Origin: Laccaria trichodermophora
Taxonomy: Eukaryota > Basidiomycota > Agaricomycetes > Agaricales > Hydnangiaceae
Length of the DNA stretch: 64,000 bases
Direction: 5' to 3'
NCBI GenBank assembly: GCA_018417955.1
Contig: JACTVC010000026.1
Span: forward strand, 682,001 to 746,000
Position numbers and translations under genes: made by a program. Below, in pieces: positions 1 through 10,659 of the stretch (within the stretch, counting starts at the first letter, position 1; each line of letters opens with the position of its first letter). A model generated the notes under the pieces. The model was not told the origin of the DNA. It saw only the letters and a program-made list of their open reading frames with translations, and made no database searches.

Positions 1-2300
1 GTTCTGATGTCACGTGCAGCAAAAAAGATGACTAGGTAGCAACTCGTGACCCAAAGAAAATTAAGACTTAAATTTCGTTCGCCTTTATCTATGAGAATAG
101 GCGACGTACTTCCTGTTGGTTTTTATGGGATGTTTATGGATTAGGTATACTAAGAAGGAACATGTTGAGCGCCCATTATGTAATCACCTACGCATATGAC
201 GCGCTAACCGAAGTTGGCGCGTGACGCGTCATATCACGGAGGATTTTGGAAATTGGGAAGGCACATCTGAGTGAAAAGCCAGTGAACCTAAATAAAATTA
301 ACGGTCTTGCCTTACATATTTCCAGCGTTTTAGAGCCGCCATAGGCAGACCGTAGATTGACTGCTTGAATTACCAGTTCAATTGCTTGAATTTGAGACAG
401 TCAGATGGCGACATCACACCGTTAAAATCAAAATCTTTCGCCCAGTTGCGAGGTATGTAACTAAACCAAGTTTAGGGATGTGTTGTGTGAACAGAGAGGC
501 TTTGAAAAAACGGATTTCTTGGAGTTTAAATGCCTGGATTCCAGTTCATATTATCGTGAACAAAGGTACGACTTCACATAATATCGAAGTCTGTCTAGGA
601 GAGACTAGGATTCCAGCTACGATGTTAAGATATAACTGCCTCTCACTCAACTCTCACTGTTTCCAAAGTAATCACATAACCTTGCGCGATGTGCGTTAAA
701 GCATGGAAATGTCTTGGAAAAACGGTGAAAGAGAGAAAAAAACAGACGCCACGGATCTTAACATTTCAATGTACGTACAGTGACTTGCCTCGTACCATTT
801 GCGAGGTATTCAAGTGAGTGATGCCTTGCGCAGAGGGATATTGCAGAAGGAAATGCTATATGCATGAAATTTAAAAATGCTTTGGGTTCCACAAATGTCT
901 AAATTCGCTACACAGTTAGATGCCGAGCAGCATTTCAGTATGACTGTAGGGAATACTTGAGAAAGCCCTCGCGCCAATCGTGCATGGAGAGACATTACGG
1001 GAAAGAAGGACTCTTGCGAGTGCGTGAATGTATTGCATGCGAGTTTGCGAAGGTTCACTCCCGCCGATTCGGCAAAGGATTTGACCCCGACGAGGGAATA
1101 TTTGTTTTCCCTCTGGCTATTCTGAGCCCTTCAAACGTTCTCGTGACGCATTATCCTATCTTCTTTGTTCAAGTTCTCGAGCTATTGTAAGATTGACGAC
1201 ATGGCGCCTTAGTTGACGAAACAAAAAACTTGGGCTGACTTGTACTTTTCGACCTAATCAACTTGGACGTTAGGGTGATGAATTTTCGGCTGGGTTCCGT
1301 GGAGTGGACATCAGGAATATCAGAGAGGTTCGATGGTACCGAAACATGATGCAAGCCGCAAATGATTGATACTTAACTGATCTCTTGCGTGGAGGGATAT
1401 TGTAGAAGGGAACGCTGTTTGGTCGTTTGAGCCCTTGAACATGTTTTAGGCTGTATAGTATAAGCAGTACTTAGTGGCCGAAAGCTGGAATGCCTTCAAG
1501 GATTCCAAATGGTTTAAATGTCTAGATTCGCGAAATGGTCAGGTTATGGGTACCATTGCAGCATGACTGTCGAGGCGTTTCTGAAGAGTCGAGCAAGCGC
1601 TGGCGACCGTTGTGCAGGGAGAGACATTGAGTACAAGAAAGAAAAATTCTTTCGAGTGCGTAGATGAATTGAATGCGAGTTTGAGGTCGAGCCATTTCTG
1701 AATAATCGAGCAAGCGCTGGCAACAATTGTGCATGGAGACATTGAGTGCAGGAAAGGAGGATTCTTTCAAGTGCGTGAATGAATTGAATGCGAGCTTGGG
1801 ATTAGCTCACGCCGTTTGAGCAAAGGATTTGGTTCCTCGACGAAAGCCCCTGGTTGTTCTATCTCATCTTCCGTGTTCAAGTTCTCAAACGACTGTACGA
1901 TTGACACCTGCGCCAGTATTCATCAGATGGTTGACGAAACACAAAAGAGCTCACTTGGACTCTTTCACTTGATTGGAGGCTTGTCGACGACACCTCGCCG
2001 TTTTTTCGGTTGATGAATTTTCGTCGTCCTTCTGTGTCGTGGACTGCATCAGGAATATCAGTAGGTTCGATGAGCACCGAAACATGATGGAAGCCGTAGA
2101 TGATGATTATTGGCAAGACTTGCTGATATATCTCTAACATCTTGGTGACTTCGTCATCAGTGCATTATTGATGTCTGACTGATTTTACCTTGGTCCCAAC
2201 CGAGGCGCATCGCCATGGACGGTGTTGGTGAATATTTGATGTAGATGGAAGAGCAAAATAACGACATCGCATGAAACAAGGGGTCGGAGTTTAAAGTAGC
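1..2300. other. gene-poor stretch with decayed, duplicated sequence
   Basis: I see no convincing gene here; the open frames are short and overlap on both strands. The stretch contains an imperfect internal duplication: about 820-1370 resembles about 1500-2140, including a shared minus-strand frame that begins with residues FHHVS and HVSVP-like text in the two copies. A perfect 10-bp inverted repeat (194-203 and 225-234) surrounds an ACGCGT core. It may be the remains of a multicopy gene, but I do not recognise the family. Confidence 0.5.
1500..2140. repeat. imperfect duplication of about 820-1370, with an inner tandem repeat
   Basis: Two stretches share landmarks in the same order: a segment ending in GACATTGAG or GACATTACG, the phrase GTTCAAGTTCTC, a TTGACGAAACA core and a final CCGAAACATGATG. 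Inside the right copy a unit of about 110 nt is repeated once more (about 1541-1650 and 1680-1790), each copy holding GAGCAAGCGCTGGC. Function is unknown; it is most likely degenerate repeated coding or transposon sequence. Confidence 0.55.
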
Positions 2301-2339
2301 CTAGTGCATTGCCTCCTCTCCATAGCCTTTCACAATTAC

Positions 2340-5125
2340 ATGGACACTATGGATTCGATAATTGACCAAGGTTCACCATATATAAATGAAATATCCTTCA
2401 TACCCCCCTCGCCCCCACCGCCCGATCACTCATCGCCCTTTCACGACGATTACAACATTGCAATCACATCTCCGCCCTCCTACAACGGCTCACACCACTC
2501 TCCCTATTCCGGGAACTCCGAGCTCAGCTTCGTCGGCGGCGAAGACCTCAATTTCACCCTCTTCGACGACGATAACGCCGCCAACAATCTCACGTTTGAA
2601 TACGATCCTACCGACTACGACGCCCCGCACTCTGGATCTTCTCTTTTGATGTACAGCGATAACGAATACGCGACGTACATGAGCAGCAGCGCCTCTTCGG
2701 CGGAACACCATCGTGGTCCATACGACTACAGCTCGCCCTCTTCCAACGGGGACGATTCCAACGAACATCGTTCCCGTGCTTCCTCCGTCTCTTCCGCACA
2801 TAACAACACCACCCATCAATCAACGAATTTTCAGCCATCGCCCCGTCTCGATGTCGCTCAGTCGTTTGAAAACATGACGGTGCGGTCCCCGAATTGGGGC
2901 ACGGATCCACTACCGCCCCTACAGCAGAAGACCCCATCGCCCCCGCGCTTATTTATGCCTGATGGGTACGATGAGCCACCGACGATTAACGCACCGGATG
3001 GTGATGGTGTTATGGGCGGGCCCCAGCTACACATCGAACCCGCTACTCCTATCGCTGGTGGCGTCAACGCCGCCGTTGGTGTTCCTACCTTTCAAAGTCG
3101 GCTGGAGCCACTCTTGCAGGGTGGGCAAAAGCAAATCTCCTTCCCCTGAAATGTAACTAACGTAGGAATAGGTACGGAACTTAGATCGAACTGGGACCAA
3201 TCTTCAACGACCAACGAACCCCCTCATTCAAGACAAAACTCCCCATTCCGTTTCCCGCGTACGGACACGACGACTAGCGCCAACGCCACACAACAACCTT
3301 CATCCTCCTCTCGTCTATTGAACAACGACGCTGGTGGTGGGCTGGGTCTCCCGCCATCAGGGGGTACCAACACCTCATTCCTATTCGCCACCCACCCCCG
3401 CACGCGTAGTAAATCCGACACGGCGCTCGAACCGCCTACATGGGACGCAGAGTTCATTCAACAGCAGCAGCAGTTACAAGGAGGCAGCGCTCTCTCACTT
3501 GATTTGGATTTACAGCGAGAAGACGGGGGCACCGTGAATATGAACGACGTACTTCCTGGATCACAGCAGACGTACGGCGGGGGCGGGGGTACGTCACATC
3601 AACATCAACAGTCGATGAATGAATTCACTTTTGGTGGTGGTTCCTCCTCAAACCCCAATTTAACGACGGGCGCAGGGATAGGAGGGTTCCTATCCCCCGA
3701 CTCCTCGCAACTACGACGATCGAAATCCGATTCGGGGAGACCATCACATCATCGACAGAGTCGATCGGAAGATATAAGGTCTTCGCCTATGCCACAACAT
3801 CTCCTTCCGCACACGCAGGCTCAGAACCAAACCCACCTTTCCCCGAATTATCAGCCGCAGGGACATGGGCATCATCATTCCCTCAGTACAAGTGGAATAG
3901 GAATAGGAGGGGGAGGAGGGGGAAGTGGGTTCTTATTCCCACCTCCCACCGATTTCCTTTCGTCCTCCAACAACAACTTTCTAACACACGATACGCTCCG
4001 TTCCCTCTCACCAAATAGAGGACACTACCGTCGTGCATCGTCCGGTTCTCGATCTGAACGTGGTGCCGAGTCGTGGGTTACCGCCAATAGTGGAGGGGGG
4101 TTGAGGGTGAGTCCGTACCCGAGCCCGAATGCTTCGCCTAGGGTTAGGTATGATGATTTGCCGGTTGTTCCCGGGAGTGCGGGGTATGAGGGGGAGGTTG
4201 CATTGAGTGGACGGATTGGGATTACGTATGGGTTTGGGAGTGGTGCGGGGTCACAACAACCTCAACAGCAAGGACAGGGGGAATTGTATGATGCGGACCT
4301 TGGATTGGGTGTTGGTGATGGAATCGGACAAGGCGGAGGAGGGGGAGGACAAGGCGGACAAGGAGGAGGACAGGGACAAGGACAAGTGGTAGTGAGCAAA
4401 CCGAACGTGACGACGGGACGTACGGCGAACGCGAGTCATAAACGAAGGAAACAAGAAGCGACGTTTGTGTGTCCTATATCGGGGTGTGGGAGTACGTTTA
4501 CGAGGAGTTTTAATTTGAAAGGTTCCGTCCCATCCCCCCCCATTTTCTTGACTAACCCACTCATCATCGAACTCAGGCCACATCCGCTCCCACAACGAAG
4601 AAAAACCATTCCAGTGTCATTGGCCTGGATGCGGGAAAGGTTTTGCGAGGCAACATGATTGTAAACGGCATGAACAGCTGCATACGAATTATAGGCCTTT
4701 TACGTGTGATGGGTGTAATAAGCAGTTTGCGAGGATGGATGCGCTGAATAGGCATTGTGAGTTTTTTTCTTCCGTTCCTCTTTTCCTCCCTTCCTTCCTT
4801 GCTCTTCTACCTTTTTCTTCGCCCTTTTCTACCTTTTTACTTCTCCCTTTCTCTGTTGTGATTCTCGAACTCGAGCTGACCTCTTACGCTAGTGAGATCA
4901 GAAGGAGGCGCGGAATGTGCGCGATTACAAGAAGCCAATGGAGGAGGGTATGCGTCTACGACGTCGCCTTCCCCGAGTCAGAGCCAGAGTCCGCCTCCTT
5001 CCCAGCAGCAGCAGAGAGCTAGGAATAGGGGTGGGAGGGGGGATGAGGATGTGTTTAAGAGGGATCAGGGGCAGGGGCAGGAGGTGACGTGGGGGTTGGT
5101 TGGTGGGGTTGGGGTTAGTCTTTGA
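2340..5125 (+). CDS. CRZ1: Crz1-like C2H2 zinc-finger transcription factor
   Basis: Four exons join in phase: 2340-3120, 3172-4521, 4577-4756 and 4893-5125, giving 847 residues. The introns are 51, 55 and 136 nt; the first two have CTAAC-like branch sites. Residues 1-690 are low-complexity (Ser, Gly, Gln, Pro) with repeated RSKSD-type serine motifs, as expected for a phosphorylation-regulated regulator. The C-terminus has three zinc fingers at about 693-777. Finger 2 carries [18 protein letters not shown]. Finger 3 ends [11 protein letters not shown], so its last ligand is Cys rather than His. That RSExGxxC ending is a hallmark of calcineurin-responsive Crz1/CrzA proteins. By family knowledge it would move to the nucleus after calcineurin dephosphorylation; I did not find a clear PxIxIT docking site. 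The start is the ATG of MDTMDS; an upstream in-frame ATG exists at 2304. Partial copies lie at 8.3, 13.1, 33.5 and 36.7 kb. Confidence 0.8.
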
Positions 5126-5648
5126 GTTGGGTTGGGGTGGGGATGGGGATGGGATGATGCTGTGACCTTGACGCTCGGCACTGTTACGACTTATCTCCAC
5201 AAGACGAAGCCGCCCTTTCGATGACACAAACCTTACCCTCCGACAAGACAAAACCCCCAACGACGACACAAGACAAGATTTTTTTTTTCCTTTTTCTCCC
5301 TTGCTTTCTATGCACATGCTTTCTACTCTTTGTTCTATTTATGAACTCTATCTTTCTTTTTTTCTTGACTTTTGGTTTCACCCTTTTTTGCTTGATATAC
5401 TGAACAGGTTTCGGAGTCTTATGTATGTTTTTTGAGTAGGTGGGATACCATACCCGCGGCGATTTGAATGAATTTACCCTAGAAAGGATGGGATGGCTTG
5501 TTGGAATGTCGCGACAAAAGGTAGAAGACCATGCGGTAAGGGCGACGAGTGACAAAAGTGAACTGGTATAGTTGGCTGGCACATGAGTAAACGCTGAATA
5601 CTCGTAGTACATAGTGATCATGGTAGAAACATGTACATTAGTTGCACA
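5126..5648. other. convergent 3' intergenic region, copied elsewhere
   Basis: This is the spacer between the convergent Crz1-like gene and GTPase gene 1. It holds a pyrimidine-rich tract at about 5280-5400 and no gene. The same spacer is recognisable behind the pseudogene copies near 9.4-9.6 kb, 14.6-14.7 kb and 37.0-37.4 kb, which shows that the regulator and its downstream DNA were duplicated together. Confidence 0.6.
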
Positions 5649-7629
5649 TCAGTATTTCCAACCACCCCTCGATTGACTAGGCGACCTATCAAAATAGAGA
5701 CCGGGACCTGCTTTTCGACCCCTTCCCTTTCTTGTTGGTGCCCCTTCCAAGGTTGTCTGCAGTTTTTCCAGAAAGGGGTCAAGGCTAACGGATTTGCTAA
5801 GGGCAATGTCGAACATCTTCGAAGCTTGTTCGTCTTGAAAAACGGCAACACTTCCGTCAAAGCCATATGGGAGTTGGCCATGAACTGTTTCTTCGCTGCT
5901 GGTGAATGCTGCGAAGAGGGTATGGGGTTTCAATTTGGATTTTTTGATCAACTCCAACGCGCACTCTGCATGGGAGGGTTCAGAGTGTTCGACTGTACCT
6001 GTTGCTTTGCTGGGTTTGACTTTCTCCTGCGCACGCCCTGCATGGGTGTGTTCAGAGGGTGGTGGATGCACTGAACCACGTAGAAAAATGATGCCAAGCA
6101 GCGTGTCTCCGCGGCATCTGAATCGCCTGAGAGAGTGGTTAAGAGCAAGCAGGTGAAAACTCACGATTTCCACAACCATGCCCGGATCTTCTCGAGGATG
6201 GAGGAGATGTCCGGGTCACCTTGGCAGTGAGAATCAAAGCTGGGAGCTGTGACGACAAGTAGGGGCTTCAAGCCCTCCCTCTTTACAGACCAGCAGCGTA
6301 CTTCAGTTGTAGACGATTCATCCCCGCCAAATTTGGTTACTTCAGCAGCAGAGAGCTTGAGCAGCTAAAACTCGCGTCGTCATCTACTTCCATAAGGCTC
6401 AGACAAGCGACTTACTCTGTCGTAGGTCTCCGTTTCGCCAAGCAACCTGATCGTCGCGTTAAGTCGTTAAGTCATACAATCTAGAAATTTGATTGAAGAT
6501 CGCACACGATGAGCTCCTCAACATCTACTTCTAGCGTTGCGCCCACGGCGGAGACTTAGGTAGGTGAGCACTTATAATTCATCAGCGGACACGTTGAAAA
6601 CTTACCAGGTGACGAAGGAGTGACTTTGGTAGGCGTGAATACTTCTAAAACTTTGGTGACGACAAGATCGAGCCTTTTCAAGACGCGTGAGATAAGAGGA
6701 CCGCGCATTTCCCTGATCTGTTTGCGAATTTGAGCGATTTTATCTTCAAGCTCCTCGCGCCGGGAGGGATCCTTTTTAGAAGCCTCTTTCAACATTTTTA
6801 ACAGCTGGTCGAGACTATATCGCAGCTGTCGACCCGCCTCGGTGTCAGGAAGAAGTTTCTTTGCTACCACCAGCTCCTCTTGTATCTGTAGAGCATCCAT
6901 TTTTCGAATTTGATCCTCCTCGATGATCGGTGCAATCACATCCCAGGCAGATTTGTGAGAATCCCCGAATTTACGAATGGTCGATCCGCCATCAATCATC
7001 TCCTTCCAGGGGACTTCTTTGAGCTCTTTAGTCCGTTTCTCTCCCTGCTCCTGGTAAGTATCCGACCACTTTGTCGTGCAGATAACCACACGCTTCAAAG
7101 CGTCCTTTCCGCATAGTTTCTGAAACACAGCAAGGCTCGTCTTAGTCGAAACCAGCATGCGTGTTAATGATATGTCATGAACGTAAACGATACCAGCGAG
7201 CTTCGTCTCCGCTTCGTACATGGTTTCGAGCCATGAAGCGATGCGACGCAAGATCTCAGCATCATCGACGCAAATATCGCCAAATCCAGGGGTGTCCACG
7301 AGAACCAATCTTCGGTTCTTCAGCAAATCACTCTGTGAAGAATCGATGACAATTGGGAGGAGCTGGGTCGTGCATGACGTGAGGTCGTGACCGACGGTCG
7401 TTAGCTCCTTTCCTGCGATGATATTGATGAACTGGAGCCGTAAATTCGCAGAGAAGAGAAAGGTTGTTGAAGCACTTACTGTGCTTTTTCCTGCACCAGT
7501 TGGACCCATTAATCTGAGAAATATTCGATATCAAAAACTACCGCCGAGCGGATTGGACATGGTAACACACGGAATGATAACGTCGTTAGCTTCTGGCTTC
7601 CAGGGCGGAGTTCGTTCGTTTTTCGACAT
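5649..7629 (-). CDS. tandem-domain P-loop GTPase 1 (active G domain plus degenerate G domain)
   Basis: Seven exons join in phase to 555 residues: 7629-7571, 7513-7480, 7431-6606, 6554-6506, 6446-6416, 6364-6165 and 6117-5649. Domain 1 has G1 MGPTGAGKST, G3 DTPGFGD and G4 TTKWSD. It is followed by a helical segment rich in charged residues. Domain 2 (from about residue 318) matches domain 1 along its length, but the P-loop reads LLGETETYDR, G3 reads TAPSFDS, and the G4 region has no TKxD. It should therefore not bind GTP in the usual way. The P-loop of domain 1 sits alone on a 34-nt exon, and the matching part of domain 2 sits on a 31-nt exon. By family knowledge such soluble GTPases are AIG1/septin-like TRAFAC proteins expanded in agaricomycetes; their role is unknown. 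The gene is convergent with the Crz1-like gene. Confidence 0.8.
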
Positions 7630-8199
7630 AAGCTGCAATGAATGAGAGAATGAGGGAACCGCGTTGAGAGAGGACCCTCACAATTTTGTGTTATATAGCG
7701 TCTGCGAAAAGGCAACAGTTTGCCTCATGTTCAGAAGGTCCCAGCCTACTAAAGGTGGATGGTCGTGTTCATTTCACACAACCCCCTTAACAGGGCATCC
7801 TCATGTCAGACTAAAACCACCGCACTCTGGCGGTCCTTCTAATCAGGAGACATATGAGTCCTGTCTTATATTGTGTCCGATTCAATACGGAGCCTTTCCT
7901 TTCAGCCTGGTGTTATGCCACCGGTGGTAGCTCTTGCAGTTAAGTCCGGCTAATGTCCCCCACGAAGCACCTTGTCTTTATTAGTAGCAGGCGAGGTTGC
8001 TATCCTGGGTTGTTGTTAGATCGATAGATAGATAGACTTAAGATACAGACTGATACGGACCTTTCAGAAACCTGTTTTTTTGTGAAAGAAACATATTTCC
8101 GGAGCAGTCCCAATGAGGAACAAATTTTCAATTCAACACACTTTACCCTCTGACTCCCTCCTGGTTGGCGGCCTAGTACAACTCGGAGCTGTTTGTGAT
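7630..8199. promoter_or_regulatory. upstream region of GTPase 1, duplicated upstream of GTPase 2
   Basis: No gene is visible. The stretch matches about 16696-17110 upstream of the paralogous GTPase 2, including an inverted repeat around ACCACC/GGTGGT-type sequence and a short GATA microsatellite near 8017-8036. Conservation between the paralogues fits a shared promoter region, but it could equally reflect recent duplication. Confidence 0.4.
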
Positions 8200-9540
8200 C
8201 TTGCTGTGGCAACTTTGTTGTGTTCGCCGAGCCAAATGTTATAACCCTGGGTGTGCCCATGGAGCAAGGAGGGAAGAGTACGCTGCTGAGGTTGACGAGC
8301 AAGGTGACATGCTGGAAGTTGCGTCCAAAATAAGGTACGTCTGCTCATGTTTATGTAATGACTTTTCAGACGTGCGTCTTCTAAACAACGATCGCAGCGG
8401 TCGTCTTCCACCATCAGCAGCTAACAACTACTCAAGTACTCATTCTTATTCGCCGCCGCCCTCGCACGCGTAGTGAATTCGACGTGGCACTCGAACCGCC
8501 TACATGGGATGCAGAGCTTATACAACAACAACAGCAGTTATAGGAGGACCATGCGCTCTCCCTTGACTTGAATTTGCAGCGGGAGAAAGGTTGTGGGACG
8601 GTGAACATGAAAGATTTACTTCCTGGGTCGCAGACCCAATTCAAATTCTCCAAGTTCGGGCGCCACGGGGGTAGGAGCAGTAGGCGACTCCTCTCAACCC
8701 TGACCATCAAATCCGAATTGGGGAGGCCTTCAGATCATAGACAGTCTCGTTCAGAAGATATAGAGTCTTCGCCGATCCCACACCATCATCTTCCGCAGAC
8801 TCAGACGCACCTTTCCCCGTCTGCAGTTATCGTCCGCATGGGCATGGACATCATCATTCACTGAGCGTCACCTGGGAGCACAAGTGGAGGAGGGTTCTTG
8901 TTCCCCCCTCCCTCGGATTTTCTTTCTTACCTAAGCGATTCCGGTCCTGAATTCTGATTCTAAGGCGAACAATGCCGACGCCTTCTTAACACACGACACG
9001 CTCCCACTCCCTCTCATTCGTTCCCTATCACCAGGCTCCGCCAATAAGGGGCATTGCCGCCCTACATCCCCTGGTACTCGATCAGAGCGCGGTGCAGAGT
9101 CATGGGCCGGCGATGATGGACTACTGCCATCGTGGGGAGTCCTTATCCGAGCCCTAACGCTTCGCCTGGGATTTAGGCATGATGATTTTCCGCCTGTTCC
9201 TGGGAGCGCGAGGTATGAAGGGGAGGTTGCGTTGAGTGAACGGATTGTGATTGGAGCTGATGGGGAGCTTGCAGCTGGGGGAGTAGTTGGTGGAGGACAA
9301 GGACTAGATTTAGGAGTAGGTGATGGGAATAGGTGGGGTAGGAGGACAAGGACGGGTGGTGGTGAGCAAGTCGAATGTGACGACTGGACGAACGGCGAAC
9401 GCGAGTCATAAGCGACATCACTCAGTCTCTATCTTTCTTTTCTTTCTTGACTTTCGGTTCGTATCTCCCCTGTATTCTTTCTTGCTTGATCATATACTGA
9501 ACAGGTTTCGGAGTCGTATGTATTTTTGAGTAGGTGGGAT
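8200..9540 (+). pseudogene. chimeric pseudogene: DUF7918 5' end fused to Crz1-like fragment
   Basis: About 8205-8365 matches exon 1 and intron 1 of the DUF7918 genes at 22983 and 46518 (recognisable as TLGVPMEQGGKS in a shifted frame). From about 8370 the sequence switches to exon 2 of the Crz1-like gene, with EPPTWDAEL and the RSED motif still readable. Stops and frameshifts interrupt it, for example just after the QQQQQL run. The zinc fingers are deleted: soon after SHKR the sequence jumps to the 3' spacer. The same chimeric junction occurs at about 13.06 kb, so the fusion predates that duplication. Confidence 0.7.
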
Positions 9541-10500
9541 AATATAACTCCGCGACCTGAATGAATCAAGGATGGAATTTCCGCCTCTTGTTGGTGGGAA
9601 TGGAATTTAAATACGCAAAATACTAGTATGATTACGTTTTTCGTGTTTCCGGAGACTTTCTGAAGTCGTCAACCAGGTTTTTATGCCAACATCAGGAAAA
9701 TTTTACTTATTCTGCTCAGTATGTAGGTGCACAACAGGCTGGGCTGGTGCCCGAGAAATGGCATTCCTTGGGACGAGCTCCCTCAAGGCCGACTGATTCC
9801 TTATCTTTCTTGCTATGGATCTCCATTGGATCTCCACGTCTCTTCCGTGTCGCATGGCGTCATTTAAAATAGCGACCTGAGCCAAGGATATGGAGCACGA
9901 TTGCATAGGCGATTCGAACGGCAGCCGGAGGGCTTGGCAAGGGGACAGATCCAGCTGCTGTGACGCGGGACTAGTGACTTGCCAATTGAACGTTGCGCTT
10001 CAGCAGTTCTTATCGCTCCATCCCTCACCAACCTAGCTATCAAGAGCGTGACCATTTCGAACGACAGGAGTCAGCTTGGCAAGGGTGCCTGACAGCTTTG
10101 TGGGATTGACGTAAACCTGCATGAATCCTTGGAAGAGGGAAACGCTGGGAAACGGCCAAAGAAGAGTGTTCGTAGGGCTAGTTTTAGGGGGCAGTTGAGG
10201 CAAAGTTGTTCGACACGCAGCGGTATGACCCCCTGCGCACTTCACCGATCAAGAACTAATTACGCGCGCCTCTTGATTGTTCTGTCTCGGAATCCGCTAG
10301 CATTTCCAACTCAGCTTCCCACCCCTCGATGCTCAAAACTGTACAGGGAAGCATATCGCCAGTAGAATTCGAGGTGGCAAGTTTGGGGAATGATTGGACC
10401 TCGGTCCAACTCTGGTCAGCTGAATATTACTTGAAAGGTCATGCCATATGATACATTAACTGACGGACTCGAAATGTGACTTTGGGCGCCTCGCGTAAGT
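9541..10500. other. gene-poor stretch, possible decayed minus-strand gene
   Basis: Short minus-strand frames at 10245-10033, 10055-9864 and 9906-9703 could be exons of one decayed gene (peptides such as VYVNPTKLSG and MRHGRDVEIQWRSIARK read smoothly). I could not splice a complete product or recognise a family. Nothing else is supported here. Confidence 0.3.
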
Positions 10501-10507
10501 TATAAAA
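10501..10507 (+). promoter_or_regulatory. TATA box candidate for the membrane-protein gene
   Basis: TATAAAA lies 153 nt before the ATG at 10660 in an otherwise mixed-composition stretch. The spacing allows a transcription start and a 5' UTR of about 120 nt. This is based on position and motif only. Confidence 0.35.
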
Positions 10508-10659
10508 GATGTTGCTCTGGGCTGCTGTTGTGGCCCGAGTCGCTCAACCATCCTTCAAACTTAGTGCCACTGCTTATTACGTGACACCGAAAATACCTGT
10601 CCAACGGAGTCAGTTTCACTCACGGGAAACGGCAAGATCCTAACACACCAGCGAACTCC

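Noticed and set aside
194..234. 10-bp perfect inverted repeat with ACGCGT, possible terminator or regulatory hairpin
   Set aside because: There is no adjacent gene, and the repeat is short enough to be chance; it is only mentioned in the region description.
5184..5621. 145-codon minus-strand frame behind the Crz1-like gene
   Set aside because: Composition follows the pyrimidine tract on the other strand, it overlaps the duplicated spacer, and the frame is not kept in the copies.
8017..8036. GATA repeat as a possible CRISPR-like or regulatory array
   Set aside because: It is a simple tetranucleotide microsatellite, also seen near 17085 and 48590; there are no spacers.
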